Positions 1 through 12,786 of a DNA stretch of 64,000 bases are shown here, piece by piece (position 1 is the first letter of the stretch; the number at the start of each line of letters is the position of its first letter). Both the position numbers and the translations under genes were made by a program. The DNA lies in NCBI GenBank assembly GCA_000181795.3, contig CM012955.1:2094933-2158932 (forward strand). The letters run 5' to 3'. The notes below the pieces were generated by a model that worked only from the letters and a program-made list of their open reading frames with translations, did not search any database and was not told the origin of the DNA. Source of the stretch: Trichinella spiralis. Lineage: Eukaryota > Nematoda > Enoplea > Trichinellida > Trichinellidae.

Positions 1-454
1 ATCGTCTCTATATGCACTGCATCTGAAATGAAAGATCACTAGACGTATAATGATGCAAGTGACGACACGAGAGTAGCAGAGTCCATTTGGACATGCCGAC
101 AAGTTTGCCAACCGCCAAGGCATCTCTTCTAACATTGGTATGTAATGTGTGATGTTTAATATAATAATGATGAATTTTTTTCTCCTCGGTTTCTTCCTCT
201 AATAATAATAATGGCAATGGTAAGGCTGCGGTGGTTTCATTATTTTATATTTTCTCCAATAATAAATTTCAGGTGCACATCCGGTAAGGATGCGCATGGG
301 AATGATGGTAAATTGTTCAGTGGAGCCACGAAGAAACGTTTGCTTTGATCCAGCACCCAGGCGGACCACGGATCATGATGAAGCACCATCTTGGGCGGGG
401 AAGCTTCTTTGGAGAGAAAATACAAAGATGTTTAAATTTGTAAATTTTATAAAA

Positions 455-655
455 TAACAAATCCCCCAACCCAAACCCCGTTCAAAAAATCCAATTTTTC
501 CCCCCCCCCCCCAAGTCTCCAAAACCCCTCTTCCCCATTCCCAGAGGTTTCCCATACTCCACTTTAAGGGGAATTTTTTATTATTATTATTATTATTATT
601 AAAAAGCCCCGATTTTGTAGAATATTTTTTCACAAAGACCGCCGCGCCCCCCCAA
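455..655. other. Homopolymer-rich block, suspected low-quality assembly
   Basis: The block is built of runs of C, A, T and G (for example about 14 consecutive C near 500, and further C runs near 645) with doubled and tripled bases throughout, unlike the surrounding AT-rich sequence. It resembles the tail of a poor capillary read. An open minus-strand frame crosses it but has no recognisable similarity. An artefact is the simplest reading; a genuine low-complexity segment is possible. Confidence 0.45.
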
Positions 656-733
656 TTGATGATTTGTGCACATGATGTTGTTGCGGCATCATCCACCAAT
701 TATGTTGAGTTTCTTCTTTCTCCTCGATTACTA

Positions 734-734
734 T

Positions 735-807
<73 letters not shown>

Positions 808-808
808 A
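734..808 (+). repeat. Compound (ACT)n(TGC)n microsatellite
   Basis: About 17 ACT units run directly into about 7 TGC units. The TGC part looks like a derived variant of the ACT array. It creates long artificial poly-Leu and poly-Tyr frames, which should not be read as genes. Confidence 0.95.
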
Positions 809-948
809 CTTCTGCATCTTTTTTATTTGTTTTATTCTTTTTTCCTTTTTCTCATCACTCATTGTTGTCAAAATTATAATAATGCAGAACAACACGTACA
901 GCAGCCGCCAAGAAGCTACACTTTGGACTATTTGTATTTTTTTGGTAA

Positions 949-1041
<93 letters not shown>

Positions 1042-2235
1042 TAAATGACTGAAAAAGCAGAACTTGTTGTGCTTGGAAAATTCGAACAAAAACATACACA
1101 TACGTATTGCACGCAACAACTGGACAATAAAGCGCAGCCGCTAAAGAATAAAAATTATGCACTCTCTCTCGCCCCCTCTATGAACGACACGTCAACCGAC
1201 CAATTGCGCACAGCGGAATGCTTGTGCACTTAACCAACAATGAAAATACGTCAGTCGCAAAATGTTTTTTTGAATGATTTATTATAAGAATGATAACAAA
1301 GTAAGATTTATTGAAAGTGAAACAATTCTTTTCCTTCTTCAACTTTGCTGTTTTTCAAAATAACGTTTTTTCTAGAGACACACAAAAAATAACAATAGAT
1401 GCTTGCTTCATTTAAATAATGCAAAATTACTTACTACTTACTCTCTTACATAAGTTATTGATTAATTCAGACATATTTATTTAATGTTCATTAATCCACC
1501 ATTTAATCTACTTATATATATATATATATATACATAAAGACGCACTATTATTACCTACTACCCTTCAAACATCGTAAACTCTCTCCAATAAACATTTCTA
1601 AAAAAGAAATGAGAAAAAAAAGAAAAAGAATTCAACAGTACAATAAAAAATAATGTGTTTTGAAGTATAAAATTAAACGCGCAGCAAGCACTGTTGAACA
1701 AAAGAATTTGAAAAGACTAAAATTTTCATTCTCTCCAATATTTCGTCTATTTAATTGACAGTAAAAACAAATTGCACATAAAAAAGTAAAAAATAATGAT
1801 TTTAAAACAATTTATCAGTAAAGTTTTGGTACTTTTGCAGCTTTTCAAACTAATCCAACAATGATAAGGTAATTCAAGAATCACCATTTGCATTAGTACG
1901 TGATAATCCTTTTAAGCTACAGTATTCCAGAAATAGTTTTTTATATTACTATGCTGTCGTGTCGTGCACTGGCAATGGCAGTGCTTTCGCAATAGTCCAA
2001 AATGGCATTTTGCTTTCTCCACGTTTATTGGAAAATACATTTTCAATTAATAGGTATGAATTTAAAAAAATTTTATTCTTAGTATTCATTCAATATTTCC
2101 CTAAGGAAATATAATTGTATTTGGAAATTTCTCAGCCTGTCGTCGTGTTATATATATAAATTTGTAGTTTTACATTCAACTGAAACCTTTCGAAAATTGA
2201 ATTGAAAATTGTTCAACGGTGGATCAGTCTCCATA

Positions 2236-5200
2236 ATGGCAATGGCTCTGCCGTCGTTGTACGAGGTGTGCCTTTTTAATTTCATCATAAATTTCACTAT
2301 GAGTAACACTCTAGATGGCCATTTTCAGATTGCCGGTTCACATTTGAGAGTTTATGAAGAATTTTTCAGCGAAGTGAGTTTGAAAATTATTACTATTTTT
2401 ATTGATCAGTGATGTGGAATTAACTTTTTTCAAAAATGCTCATTAGGCGACAAACGGTCAGCATGGTTTGTTAAAAGCCGAAGAGGCGGCGGCATTTTTG
2501 CGTCGTTCAAATCTTGACAACGCCACTCTTGGACAAGTACGCTATTTAAGTGTAATTTATTTTCTCAACAGTGATCAACGTCAGAATTAATTGACTTTTA
2601 ATCGAAGTAGACCAAACACTGCACGCAATGCTGTTGTATTTTACAATCTCTACTGGTGTTGTTGTGATTGGGATCGCTTTCTTTTATTTAATTTGAACTG
2701 ATTTTGAACATTCCTCGAGGAAATTGGTTTCTGTTTTCTTATTTCACTAATCAATGTGTAGCAGCAGCAATCAAGCCCAAGTACAGTGTAATTACCATTT
2801 AGAGGAGATCTGCTCGAACAGATTCGATGAGTTACTTCTTCGAAGCGAGCGTGATGTTTTAATTTTTGCCAAAAATCTTGCACGCGTCTGTTTGATTGCC
2901 ATTTTGCTTTCTAACGCTTCCCAACGTAGCCGTTTTTTTTTATTTTTTTGATTTTCCTGATGCGTTGTCGATTTTTGATTCTTTTGCAAATTGTTCTTGC
3001 TCCTTGCATTGCGGTCCGCATTGTTGGTTAGTCGATTTCTTTCTCCCCCCCCCCCCCCCCCTATTTCATTGCATCTGTGATGCGCAAAAATCGAACAGAT
3101 TCGATCAAAAATTGATCACATCTTTGGCGTTGGGTGGTTTTTAAAAGTCGGAAATTTCCTTTCGATTTTGCCTATAACACACACAAACAACGCATCCCAT
3201 ATTTTCACAGGAGCATTATTATCATTGTTATTTATTTGCCTACTCACTGCTGGCGTAATTGCGCATACCTTTGAGAATTATATATATATATATATATATA
3301 ATGTATTTTTTCTTTTCTTTTTTCTGTTTGTTTGGTTTAATTGATTGATTGATTGATTGTTTGTTTGACCAACGGTCTCAACAGCAGAATGCTAATTAAT
3401 AATTTTTCCTTTCATTTCCCGTTCAGTGAGTCTAATGTTCGGCTTGTTTGGCTTTCAGCAGTGATTAATTTCATTTTCAATCATTGTTTGATTGAAAATT
3501 GAATCAATTGCAAAACTGGTTGACCAGTTTCAGTTTGATTTTGAAATTTTTGCCGGCCACTGTGAAGATGCTCAATATTTTAAATAGTTCCATATACGTT
3601 AATTATTGGCTTTAACAAATGTTGCCGCACCTGTGTTTCTAGAACTCGCTCTGCTCGTTTGTCATACTCGATTTAATTTCGCTTGTTTTGTTTGCTTTTC
3701 TGATCATTTCTATTCAACCGAAATATTCTGTTCAATTTTCAACCGTTCAATTTGTTCAGTTGTTGTTCAACGTTGCTCATTTTCAGCTTGAATTTCAGTA
3801 TACTTTTTTTCATTTTTTTAAATGGACTTATTAATTGTTACTGATTTCTCTTGTTTTAATCTTGAAATTGGTTTTCATTGTTTCATCTATTTTCAACAAC
3901 AATTAGACTGACATATCAGAATATTCGCATTCTGATGTCAAAATCAGAAAAGAATTTTTCATGCCAGTCAATGAACTTAGTTCTCATTTACTTTACAGTA
4001 GCCAGTTTTTATGACAGTATGTGTTTTGAATTGCCGCTCATTATTTTTCTGATGCTTTAAGCACTTTTAATTGTGAATTTTCTTTTTACTTTTCTTTAAA
4101 CAACAGTAGTTGTTTTTTGAATTTTTTTTGTTTAAAATTATTATCATGAAATTTTCACATTCATTCTTGCTCGTGTGAAAGTGTTACGATGGAAGAGAGA
4201 ATTTTCAAATTAGTATTGCATCACGATGACATGTCAAATTTATTTATCAATTTCTGATACAATAACGATAAAAATTCCAGAAGTTGGTATAGAAAAGTTT
4301 CGAATTGTTGTTTCCTTGTACTTTTTTTAATATGTTTTTTTTCTTTTATGCAATATTATTGCACGAATTTCAATTAGTGTTCTTTGATCAGTTAATTGAT
4401 TGGTTTCAGTTTGGTCTGAGCAGCGAGCGAATATTGATTTCGTTTTTAAATTTGGATTATTTATAATAGTGCAGGTCGCTTTGTTCATCCATTCAGTCAG
4501 TCAGTAGTCAATTTAGCTGAATATTGATAATCGATTGCCGACGAGATCGGAGTGATTGATTCCTCTTTTAAACTCTGCCTTGCTTTTGAGAACCGACTGA
4601 CTGTTCCAGTGAACTTGGCAATGTTTATGCTCGTATTTGTCTGCTGACTTGGGCATTTATTTTGAAATTTCTAGATCAAATTTTCATTTTCAACTTTTTG
4701 TTGGTTTGGACATATTTCTCAATTTAAACTTTGAATAAAATTGAAATCCACGCCTCAAGTTGCCAACGTTGCTCTTTGGTGCGTGGCAAATTAACCGATT
4801 GGCAGATGTTGATTTTTTTTCAACCATAGGAAGCAGTTAACTATTCTATTATTATTCCAGTATGATGTAATTATATTTTTAACCAAATTGGCTTTTATTA
4901 CTGTATGATTTATTCCTCTTTTGCTTCTTGTCAATGCACGAATGTTTTTTTGTTGTTTTTCATTTTATGCAGGTCTGGAACGTGGCTGATATTTCTCGTC
5001 GTGGTTTGTTGGACAAGCAAGGATTTTTTATTGCATTGAAATTGATTGCTTTGGTTCAGCAAGGCCAACAGCCTGTTCAAGAAAATTTGGCGGTTGATGT
5101 GGATCCACCAATGTTTGTAAGTTTTTCTTTTGTTTTTCACTTGTAGTTTTACTTTGATTATCTTTCTACCTATTATGCATGCATGCTTGCATATACATAT

Positions 5201-8200
5201 ACATACACATACACATGCACATACGGATATGTGTGTATTTGTTTAGTTTGGCAGCGGTTTTACTCCTGTTCCATTTGCTGACAATGAAACCGAATGGTGT
5301 ATTCAAGTATTCATGTTTTCACTTATATATATATATAAAGGTTTATTATGGACTAATTGTTCGGTTTGCTTTTTATAGCCTGATGACAGGAAAAAATATG
5401 AAGATATTTTCTACAGTTTAATGCCAGTAAATGGGAAACTGTCGGGTGAACAAGTGAAACCTGTTTTATTTAACTCAGGCTTATCAAAAAATTTGCTAAG
5501 GAAGGTATATTAAATTAATTATTGTTTTTTTTGTAAAATTTAGTTTGTTTCTCTTTTTTGCGCAGATTTGGGATTTGAGTGACATCGATAAGGATGGTCA
5601 TTTGGATAAACACGAAATGACACTGGTAAGATATATAAAGCCATATTATTTGTTAAATAATAATTTGTTTTTTTAATGTTGAGGGTTATTTTCAAATTTT
5701 ATTTCAGGCTTTACATTTGGTATATCGAGCTTTGGAAAATGATCCTGTTCCTGATGTACTTCCTCTGAGCATGATACCACCAGCAAAAAGGGAACAATAT
5801 AAACCTTTGTCAACGGCGGCGATTTCACGATCGGTAATTAGTGTTAATATTTTTATTCTTTGAAACTTTTCTATTCATTCCATTAATTCCATAATTCCAA
5901 GTAAATAGTTTAATTATATTATTTATGTTTTTCTTTTTATAAATTTTCTTCTACATGTGCAATAATATGAGCGCAATGAGTAAAATGCAATTGCATCAAA
6001 TGCAAAGAATTTGATAATTTATTTATTTACCATGCCTGTAATTGCCTGGAGTTTCAATCATGTTCACTTCTGTGGATGATTAGCATAAAATTGTATTGCG
6101 TGGAATTGGTTTTTTTTTAATATTAATGTGCAGTTGATTGGAAAAACGTATAGTGTATTCAAAGGATAAACAGATCACAGATTGATAAAAAGTGTTCATT
6201 TTTATGTTCAGCATTTCTCTTCAACTTCGTTGGACTGTCCGCCCAGAAGTCGGGCAAGCAGTGTTACATCTTTAGAACGATATTCTTCTCTGGAGCACAC
6301 AGCACCCAAGCATCCTTTCGTCAGCAGAAGTTTGAGTGGAGTATGTGATCCTTCAGAAAAGTGTTGTTCTCCTTACTCTTTGGATATGATGATCCTTTGT
6401 AATAGTGATTGTTCATTTTTTTGCTTTGTAGACGCCTGTGCCAGTGATGTTGCCGTGCTCACGTACGGCATGGCCAGTGGATGTTGGCGCGTGGCAGTTG
6501 GAATTTCGCAATTTGGACACAAACGACGATGGTCTGATTTCTGGTGCTGAAGCGAAACCGTATTTTCTTCAGACCGGCGTGGCGCAGAATCTGCTAGCCC
6601 ATATCTGGTAAGCAGCGCATTTCTGTGGTTGATGTTCAGTTGTGAAGTGGATGCTCTGAAGGAATTTGTGCGACACGGACGGAGTGGGCATGTTGAACTT
6701 GGAACAGTTCGCGCTGGCGATGCACCTGATTGAGCAGAAGAAAAAGCACAACCTCGAGCCGCCGATGTTGCTGACTCCAGATCTCATACCGCCATCCTGT
6801 CGTCCGCCCCAGCGTGGTGTCAGTATGGTCGACGTCGACACCAGTACCGATACTCCACCGCCGGTCGGTTTGGATCTGGCCAATTCACCGTTTCGCCAAG
6901 AAATGGATCAAATTAGCAAAGAAATCAACAACATGCAAATGTAGTAGTAGTAGTAGTAGTAGTAGTAGTCATTAATGGATATATACATTATTATTGCTTT
7001 TCTTTTCAGCGAAAAGCGTGAATTGGAAGCGGAAATTGTTCAAGCTGAGGCAGATATGAAAGTGAAACAGGCGGAAATTCGTAACTTAGAAGTCGAATAC
7101 AACACCTTGGAGGCGACAATCAATCAAATGGAACGACAAAAGCTCGAAGCTCAAAAACGCCTTGATGAGCTTGACGTTCAAGTAATGAAAATAATTTCAT
7201 TCGTGCTATAATTATAATTTATCTTTTGGTTATTTTTTTTCTTCTCAAGAAAGAAACATTGGAAGATATGGTTTCGAAATTGAAAGTAAAATTGGAGCAA
7301 GAAGAAGCGGATATGTTGACCCTTGACACGGATGTGGAACGTAATTCAGAATTTATTCGAGTGTGTTTGTTGATTTATTTGTTGTTGATGTTGCTGTTTT
7401 AAAAATAATATATATATCTGTATTTTCACAGGTTCGACAAGAAGAGTTGAATTCCAAACGTGCCCAGTTGCAACAGTTGCGCAACGAGGAGAAGGTTCTT
7501 GAACAACAGTTGGAACAGCAGATGTCCGAAATTAGGCAAGCATCTCAACAAGAAAAAGGGTTGGAATTCAAAATTGAAATGGTTTCTCATTGGTTTTATC
7601 ATTTTTATTGGTTATTTTTTTTCAAATAATTTTCAAATTTTGTTTGCAGATGCAAAATACAGTGGACCAGTTGAAAACCCAACATGTGACGTTGAACGAA
7701 CAGTTGGCCCATTGTAATGGTGATGTAAAATTGACCGATTTGAATCGTTTAACTGATAAATTGACATTACCGCCGATTGAAAGCATCACATTGGTGGTAT
7801 GTTGAATTTCAATTATTTATTTTATTTTCAGTTACGTAAATGAGTGAGTCAATATACCTGTGCTATGCATGTGTATATTATATACTGTATAATGTAGGAT
7901 GATAGCAAAGTACAACATTCGAATCAAAGCAACGAAGACGAGCAGAAGTTGACTTTTATAGACAATCCATTTTTGCGCAGTGAGTTGTGATTTATTTCAC
8001 TTATTGTTTTTGTCACTTTACAGCCACTGTTTCTCGTGCAGGTGATCCGTTTGCTCAGATTGAGGTTCAGTCACAAATTCCATTTACTTGTGAGGATCCG
8101 TTTGCTACAGTTGATCCTTTTGCTGATGCTTCTTCGTTTGACGTGAGCAACAAAGATGTTTTCACGTCGGCTACAGCGGGAGATTTTGTCAGCGATCCTT

Positions 8201-8588
8201 TTAGCACTTCATCCTCCACAAATGCACCATTTGATCCTTTCAAGCCTCTTGACGGAACCAAGGAAACTTTCAACACACAAGCAGTAATATGATATATATA
8301 TATAATTCATTTATTTATTTACTACTGCTTGCATGTTGGTTTTGTTTTCATTAACTTTAGAGCAGCAATCTGAATTTTGATGATCCGTGGGCAACTGTGC
8401 CTTCTGATTCAATTAACAACGGTCAGTTGAAAAAACGACCACCTCCGAGGCCAGCGTTGCCGAAAAATCGTCCAATTACCCCAAAATTTGAAGACACTTC
8501 GTTTGACCCTTTCAGTCCTCGCCAAGCATCTAACACAGATTCAGCGTCATCATTTGCTAATTTTGCTGATTTTTCTAAATTTGCCTAA
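2236..8588 (+). CDS. ehs-1: EPS15/EHS-1 endocytic adaptor, 18 exons, 798 aa
   Basis: Clathrin-coat scaffold that links AP-2 and NPF-motif cargo adaptors at the plasma membrane. Exons: 2236-2265, 2329-2373, 2447-2536, 4973-5116, 5247-5306, 5379-5504, 5566-5625, 5708-5833, 6212-6340, 6432-6607, 6662-6940, 7010-7181, 7250-7360, 7432-7581, 7650-7796, 7898-7979, 8042-8283, 8361-8588. Three EH domains lie at about residues 5-100, 126-215 and 283-378. Each keeps the pocket Trp (VWNVAD, IWDLSD, IWNLCD), and EH2 has a canonical EF-hand loop ([12 protein letters not shown]). A coiled coil spans about 400-595. The tail carries six DPF motifs plus one DPW for the AP-2 ear, and a Pro-rich stretch near 750. 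No ubiquitin-interacting motif is evident. Length matches the C. elegans protein as I recall it (about 796 aa). The third intron is 2.4 kb, the others mostly 50-400 nt. The start is the first Met of MAMALPSL; Met3 is an alternative. Confidence 0.93.
6941..6969 (+). repeat. (TAG)n array forming a 5' splice site
   Basis: About nine TAG units begin exactly at the exon 11 donor of the EHS-1 gene, so the donor reads GTAGTAG. Intron 6941-7009 is only 69 nt and the array fills its first 40 percent. In-frame TAG stops mean that failure to splice would truncate the protein before most of the coiled coil. Confidence 0.85.
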
Positions 8589-8608
8589 ACACGCGCAGTA
8601 ACAGTCTA

Positions 8609-8634
8609 ATAACAACAACAACAACAACAACAAC

Positions 8635-8680
<46 letters not shown>
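8609..8680 (+). repeat. (CAA)n(TAA)n microsatellite in EHS-1 3' UTR
   Basis: A CAA run changes into a TAA run about 20 nt after the EHS-1 stop codon. It lies in the presumed 3' UTR or operon spacer ahead of PIG-A. Confidence 0.95.
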
Positions 8681-9002
8681 TGACATTTGGTCTTCGTCAG
8701 TTTATTACGTTTGTATATTTTTCTTCTTTTACTTACATGTTTAAATTGACTACACCAATGATTGTTTCCCGTGATATCTGCATTAGTGCTGTTACTGCCT
8801 TTATATTATTTTTATTTATATTCTGTGCACCTATGTTGGCTCAATTTTGTCTTGGTTAAGTTGTCACTTGTGAGAGAGAATGATGAACGAGTAAAAAGAA
8901 ATTAATTATATGTGTGCAATTTTATTTCAGCAATTTGTAAAATCAGTTATATAATACATTTCAAATATTTCACAATTGCAATTTATTTTACTTTTTTTTC
9001 AT

Positions 9003-9018
9003 ACATCTCATTGCACAG
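9003..9018 (+). promoter_or_regulatory. Candidate trans-splice acceptor of PIG-A
   Basis: A pyrimidine-rich tract ends in CACAG at 9018, only 18 nt before the PIG-A ATG, with no obvious upstream exon. The 448-nt spacing from the EHS-1 stop fits a nematode operon with spliced-leader addition. Inference; a cis-spliced leader exon is the alternative. Confidence 0.45.
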
Positions 9019-9036
9019 TATTATATACTATCTGGA

Positions 9037-9590
9037 ATGACAGAACGGAAAATTTCAGCTGTACCAAGTCATAGGAAAAAGAACTTCTACAGAATATGGT
9101 GAGCTTTATTATTTTTCTAGTATAGTGAAATAAAAGAATTTTATTAATTTTTTTTCCTTCTTTTTTTGTTTGAATCAATAGTATGGTTTCGGATTATTTT
9201 TGTCCAAATACAGGCGGCGTAGAAAGTCACATTTATCATCTTGCCGAATGTTTGGTTCAACGAGGACACCAGATTGTAATTGTCACTCATCATTACGAAG
9301 GTCGACGTGGTATTCGCTATTTAAGCAACGGTTTGAAAGTGAATTTTTATTTTAATCGTATAATTTTATTTTGTTTTATTATTTTTTTGCAAACATTTTT
9401 GCTACTCTGTTTTTTTTTGATATTTTACAGATTTATTATTTGCCATTTGTTATCTTATTCAACCAATGTGTTATACCGTCGTTGTTGTCCACTTTGCCAG
9501 CGGCTAGATACATATTACAACATGAGAAGATTGAAATTTTGCACAGTCATTCGGTAAATTCCATTCTTTTTATAAAACAATCAAGTTTAA

Positions 9591-9632
<42 letters not shown>

Positions 9633-11126
9633 GCTGTTGTTGTTGTTGTTGTTGAAAAGTCATTATCCACGTTGGCTCAAGAATTTATGTTCCATGCAAA
9701 TCTTATCGGAGTGCGGACAGTGTTTACTGATCATTCGCTGTTTGGTTTTGCCGATATGGCATCAGTTGCAGGAAATAAAATGTTGGAATGTTCTTTAGTG
9801 CATTGTAATCGTGTCATCTGTGTATCACATACAGGGTAAGTGAGTTGTTTTGGAAACTGTAATAAATTTTTCTGCAGTGCTGCCATTGTTTTCGTGTTTA
9901 GCAAAGAGAACCTAGTTCTTCGCAGTAGCTTCCCCTCTGAACGAGTGTACGTCATTCCGAATGCATTGGACACGCATCATTTTACACCTGATCCTAGTCA
10001 GCGTTGTCCATCGAAAAGTAACTTTAATGATTACAGTGATAATGAGAATGAGAATAACAATTAATAACTGATAAATAAACAAGCAAAGTGTTGTTCTAAG
10101 ATGGTAGTTGAAATTTTTATCAAATTTGTTTTTTTCAGTAAACATTGTCATTGCATGCCGATTGACATATCGTAAAGGAATCGATCTGCTAGCTAGGGTA
10201 ATTCCTAGGATTTGCAATGAACATGCAGATGTGGATTTTATAATTGCTGGCGATGGTCCGATGAGAATTTTACTTGAAGAGGTCAGAGAAAGTGGATATC
10301 TTCAAGAACGAGTGAAAATGGTCGGCAACATACCGCACAACAAAATCAGACAAGTATCTCAATTGCGAATGAGATTTTTTCCTTTTTTCAACTGTATTAT
10401 CAATTCTATTGTTCTTTTCAGATACTTGTATTGGGAAATATTTTCTTGAACACTTCACTTACTGAAGCATTTTGCATGACGATTCTCGAAGCTGCAAGTT
10501 GTGGGTCTGTGGATTTGTTACACTTTATTCATTTGTTGTTTTGAAACTCAAAGCATCTTCTCTAGTCTTCATGTGGTTGCTACACGCGTCGGTGGAGTGC
10601 CTGAAGTTTTGCCAAAAGATTTGATCACATTAGCCGACGTATCCGTTGACGGTATGGCTGATGCGAATTTCAACATAAAATGACACTTTCAACTAAACAC
10701 AGCAGACCAAATTCAGATATTGTGCTTGTTTTGGGCAAAGTGATCAACCGATGTCGTGCAGGTTTGCAATTAGAACCTTGGAAAGTGCACAGACGAATTG
10801 TTGGCATGTATTCGTGGACGAACGTTGCCAAGCGAACTGAGCGTGTATACATGGACGCCGTGCAAGATGAGCGACATTCCTACGCCAACATTTTTGCAAA
10901 GTATGTAAAGCAGAAAAATTAAATCTTTTCCACAAGGATTTTATTATTATTTTTGCGATGATGGGTGGGTGGATAGGGGTGTCTTGTTCTATCGTCTAAC
11001 AGTTTCTTTGCATCTTTTAGGCACCTGAGCAAAGGCTTTTTGTTCGGCATATTGATGTGCATTTTCGTGTTCTTGGATCTACTTTATCTCATCTTCTTGC
11101 GAATATGTGATTCAACAAAAAAGTAA
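9037..11126 (+). CDS. piga-1: PIG-A, GPI-GlcNAc transferase catalytic subunit, 435 aa
   Basis: Transfers GlcNAc from UDP-GlcNAc to phosphatidylinositol on the cytosolic face of the ER, the first step of GPI-anchor synthesis. Exons: 9037-9098, 9182-9338, 9431-9553, 9660-9835, 9902-10017, 10139-10353, 10422-10504, 10566-10651, 10717-10900, 11021-11126. It is a GT4-family enzyme. The N-terminal block [20 protein letters not shown] (residue 22 on) and the block [11 protein letters not shown] match human PIG-A closely. The EX7E donor-site motif is present (E298 and E306 in [12 protein letters not shown]). A single membrane helix lies at about 406-429 near the C terminus, as in the family, followed by a short basic tail. 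Human PIG-A is longer (484 aa), mainly in the tail. The ninth exon start was fixed by phase: the intron 10652-10716 ends at AAATTCAG. The gene is probably second in an operon with EHS-1. Confidence 0.96.
9588..9654 (+). repeat. (TTA)n(TTG)n microsatellite in PIG-A intron 3
   Basis: TTA units then TTG units fill most of the 106-nt intron 9554-9659, and the T-rich array ends five bases before the acceptor (GAAAAG). The repeat therefore stands in for the polypyrimidine tract. Confidence 0.9.
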
Positions 11127-12016
11127 AAATCTGTTTTACTGTCAAGTAGATCGCAAACGTTTATAATTTTCAAAAATTCCACCATTGATGACAACATTTA
11201 AACGATAAATCAATTATCAGATAGCAGCAAAAAATAGTTTTTGTTTTTCTAAATATTTTATTTTAGTGTACTTTCAGCTAGACATAAAAATATAAAATCT
11301 CATGAACAGAATGGTGAAAGACAATGGGTTTTCAACAACAACAACTCCACCCTCAGACAGTCCTGATTGCCGCTCCAAATTAGAAAATTCAGCACGTGCA
11401 TTTCCACTACGATGCTACTGCGCCTTCAACAGATGCACCTGTTTCACACTTATTATTATTTCATACAGATATTTTTAATGGAAAAATTTCCACTATCTCT
11501 GACAAGCACACAATTCCAGCACCAAGCTAAAAAGATTGCAAAGAAATAATAAATATATCTTATTGTTAATCAACTCAGCCACTTCCAAACTGAACGACAT
11601 ATTCCCACCAAATCAATCAAGGTAGTATTTCAACATTTTGATGCTCCTTCTTGTTCAACATAACTTTTTTATAAATTTATGAATAATAAATGTGAACTGC
11701 CAAATTTGCAATACATATTTCCCAATTAAGATTACTCGTATATTTTTCCAAACAGACTGTAAAATTCTAACTCATACACGATAATATATATCGTCAATAA
11801 TATATCGTTTATTCTTGATGTTCAGTATTTCAATTTCATTCAACTAACTTGCACTTAACAATAAAACGAAAGCACAATTTCGCATTTACAATGCATTATG
11901 AACTTTCTTTAAAATTTATGTTTGTATTCCAATAACTCCTCTACGAAACAGGATTTACAAAATGGAAATAATTAAAGACATTTGCTATGGATCAGTGGTT
12001 CATCACAAGCTGCTCA

Positions 12017-12083
12017 GCGGTTGTGGAATTAATAACTTCACAATTGCCATTTTCCCTATCTTAATACATTGGTAAGCTTCCCA
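12017..12083 (+). repeat. Diverged direct repeat, copy A
   Basis: Shares GTTGTGGAAT near its start and CCCTAT(C/T)TTAAT(A/G)CAT in its middle with copy B about 700 bp downstream. Probably a relic of an unidentified interspersed element or a local duplication. Confidence 0.4.
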
Positions 12084-12718
12084 CTTTCTTTCGGATTATC
12101 TCCACAACTACGCAAATAGAAATGACGGCGATAGGTCTGTTGCACGTTACAAATCGATTCCCATCCACTGACGCCAATATAGTCCATTTTTGGATGAAAA
12201 GGGTTTTCTCGAAAATAGAAATCAATCGAAAAATCCAATACACGAAGGAGTTAATTATAAAACTTTTGGTACATAAATGAAAATCAAGAACAATTCCTGT
12301 TAAAATAAATTCCGTTTTCTAGGTGAAAAAATCCATAGATATATTGTAAAAATTAATGAAACCATACAATACTACCATTTATTTAACGTTCAACTTTCAT
12401 TTATTTTCATTTCGACTGGATAAAAATCCTATATAAGTTGCACTTTTTTGTGTATACCTCAAAAAGTACGCAATCCCTAAGTGTCTGGATACGTTTATAG
12501 TTGTTAACGAACAATTCTCTATCGAAAAAAATTAATAGTTATAATTTTTGCAGAAAAAAATTTTTCTCGAAAATTGCAAAATTTCATGGGCTATAGACTT
12601 GCTTGTTTTCGCGAAAATGAGCGAAAAATTTGTTTTCAAATTTTTGATTTTTTTTCATTGTTACAGCTTTATATTGATAAAAAATAGTGATTTGGAGAGT
12701 TTTACGTTAAACTGCATG

Positions 12719-12786
12719 GCAGTTGTGGAATAAATGGGCTCTAATTTTGACGTACTCCCTATTTTAATGCATAGGGAAGACGCCCA
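12719..12786 (+). repeat. Diverged direct repeat, copy B
   Basis: Second copy of the sequence at 12017-12083, same strand, with conserved blocks at both ends and a diverged centre. Family unknown. Confidence 0.4.

Noticed and set aside
10652-10716. Reading PIG-A exon 8 through to a stop at about 10682
   Set aside because: Splicing 10652-10716 restores a frame that matches the human protein on both sides, so the stop lies in an intron and the gene is not broken.
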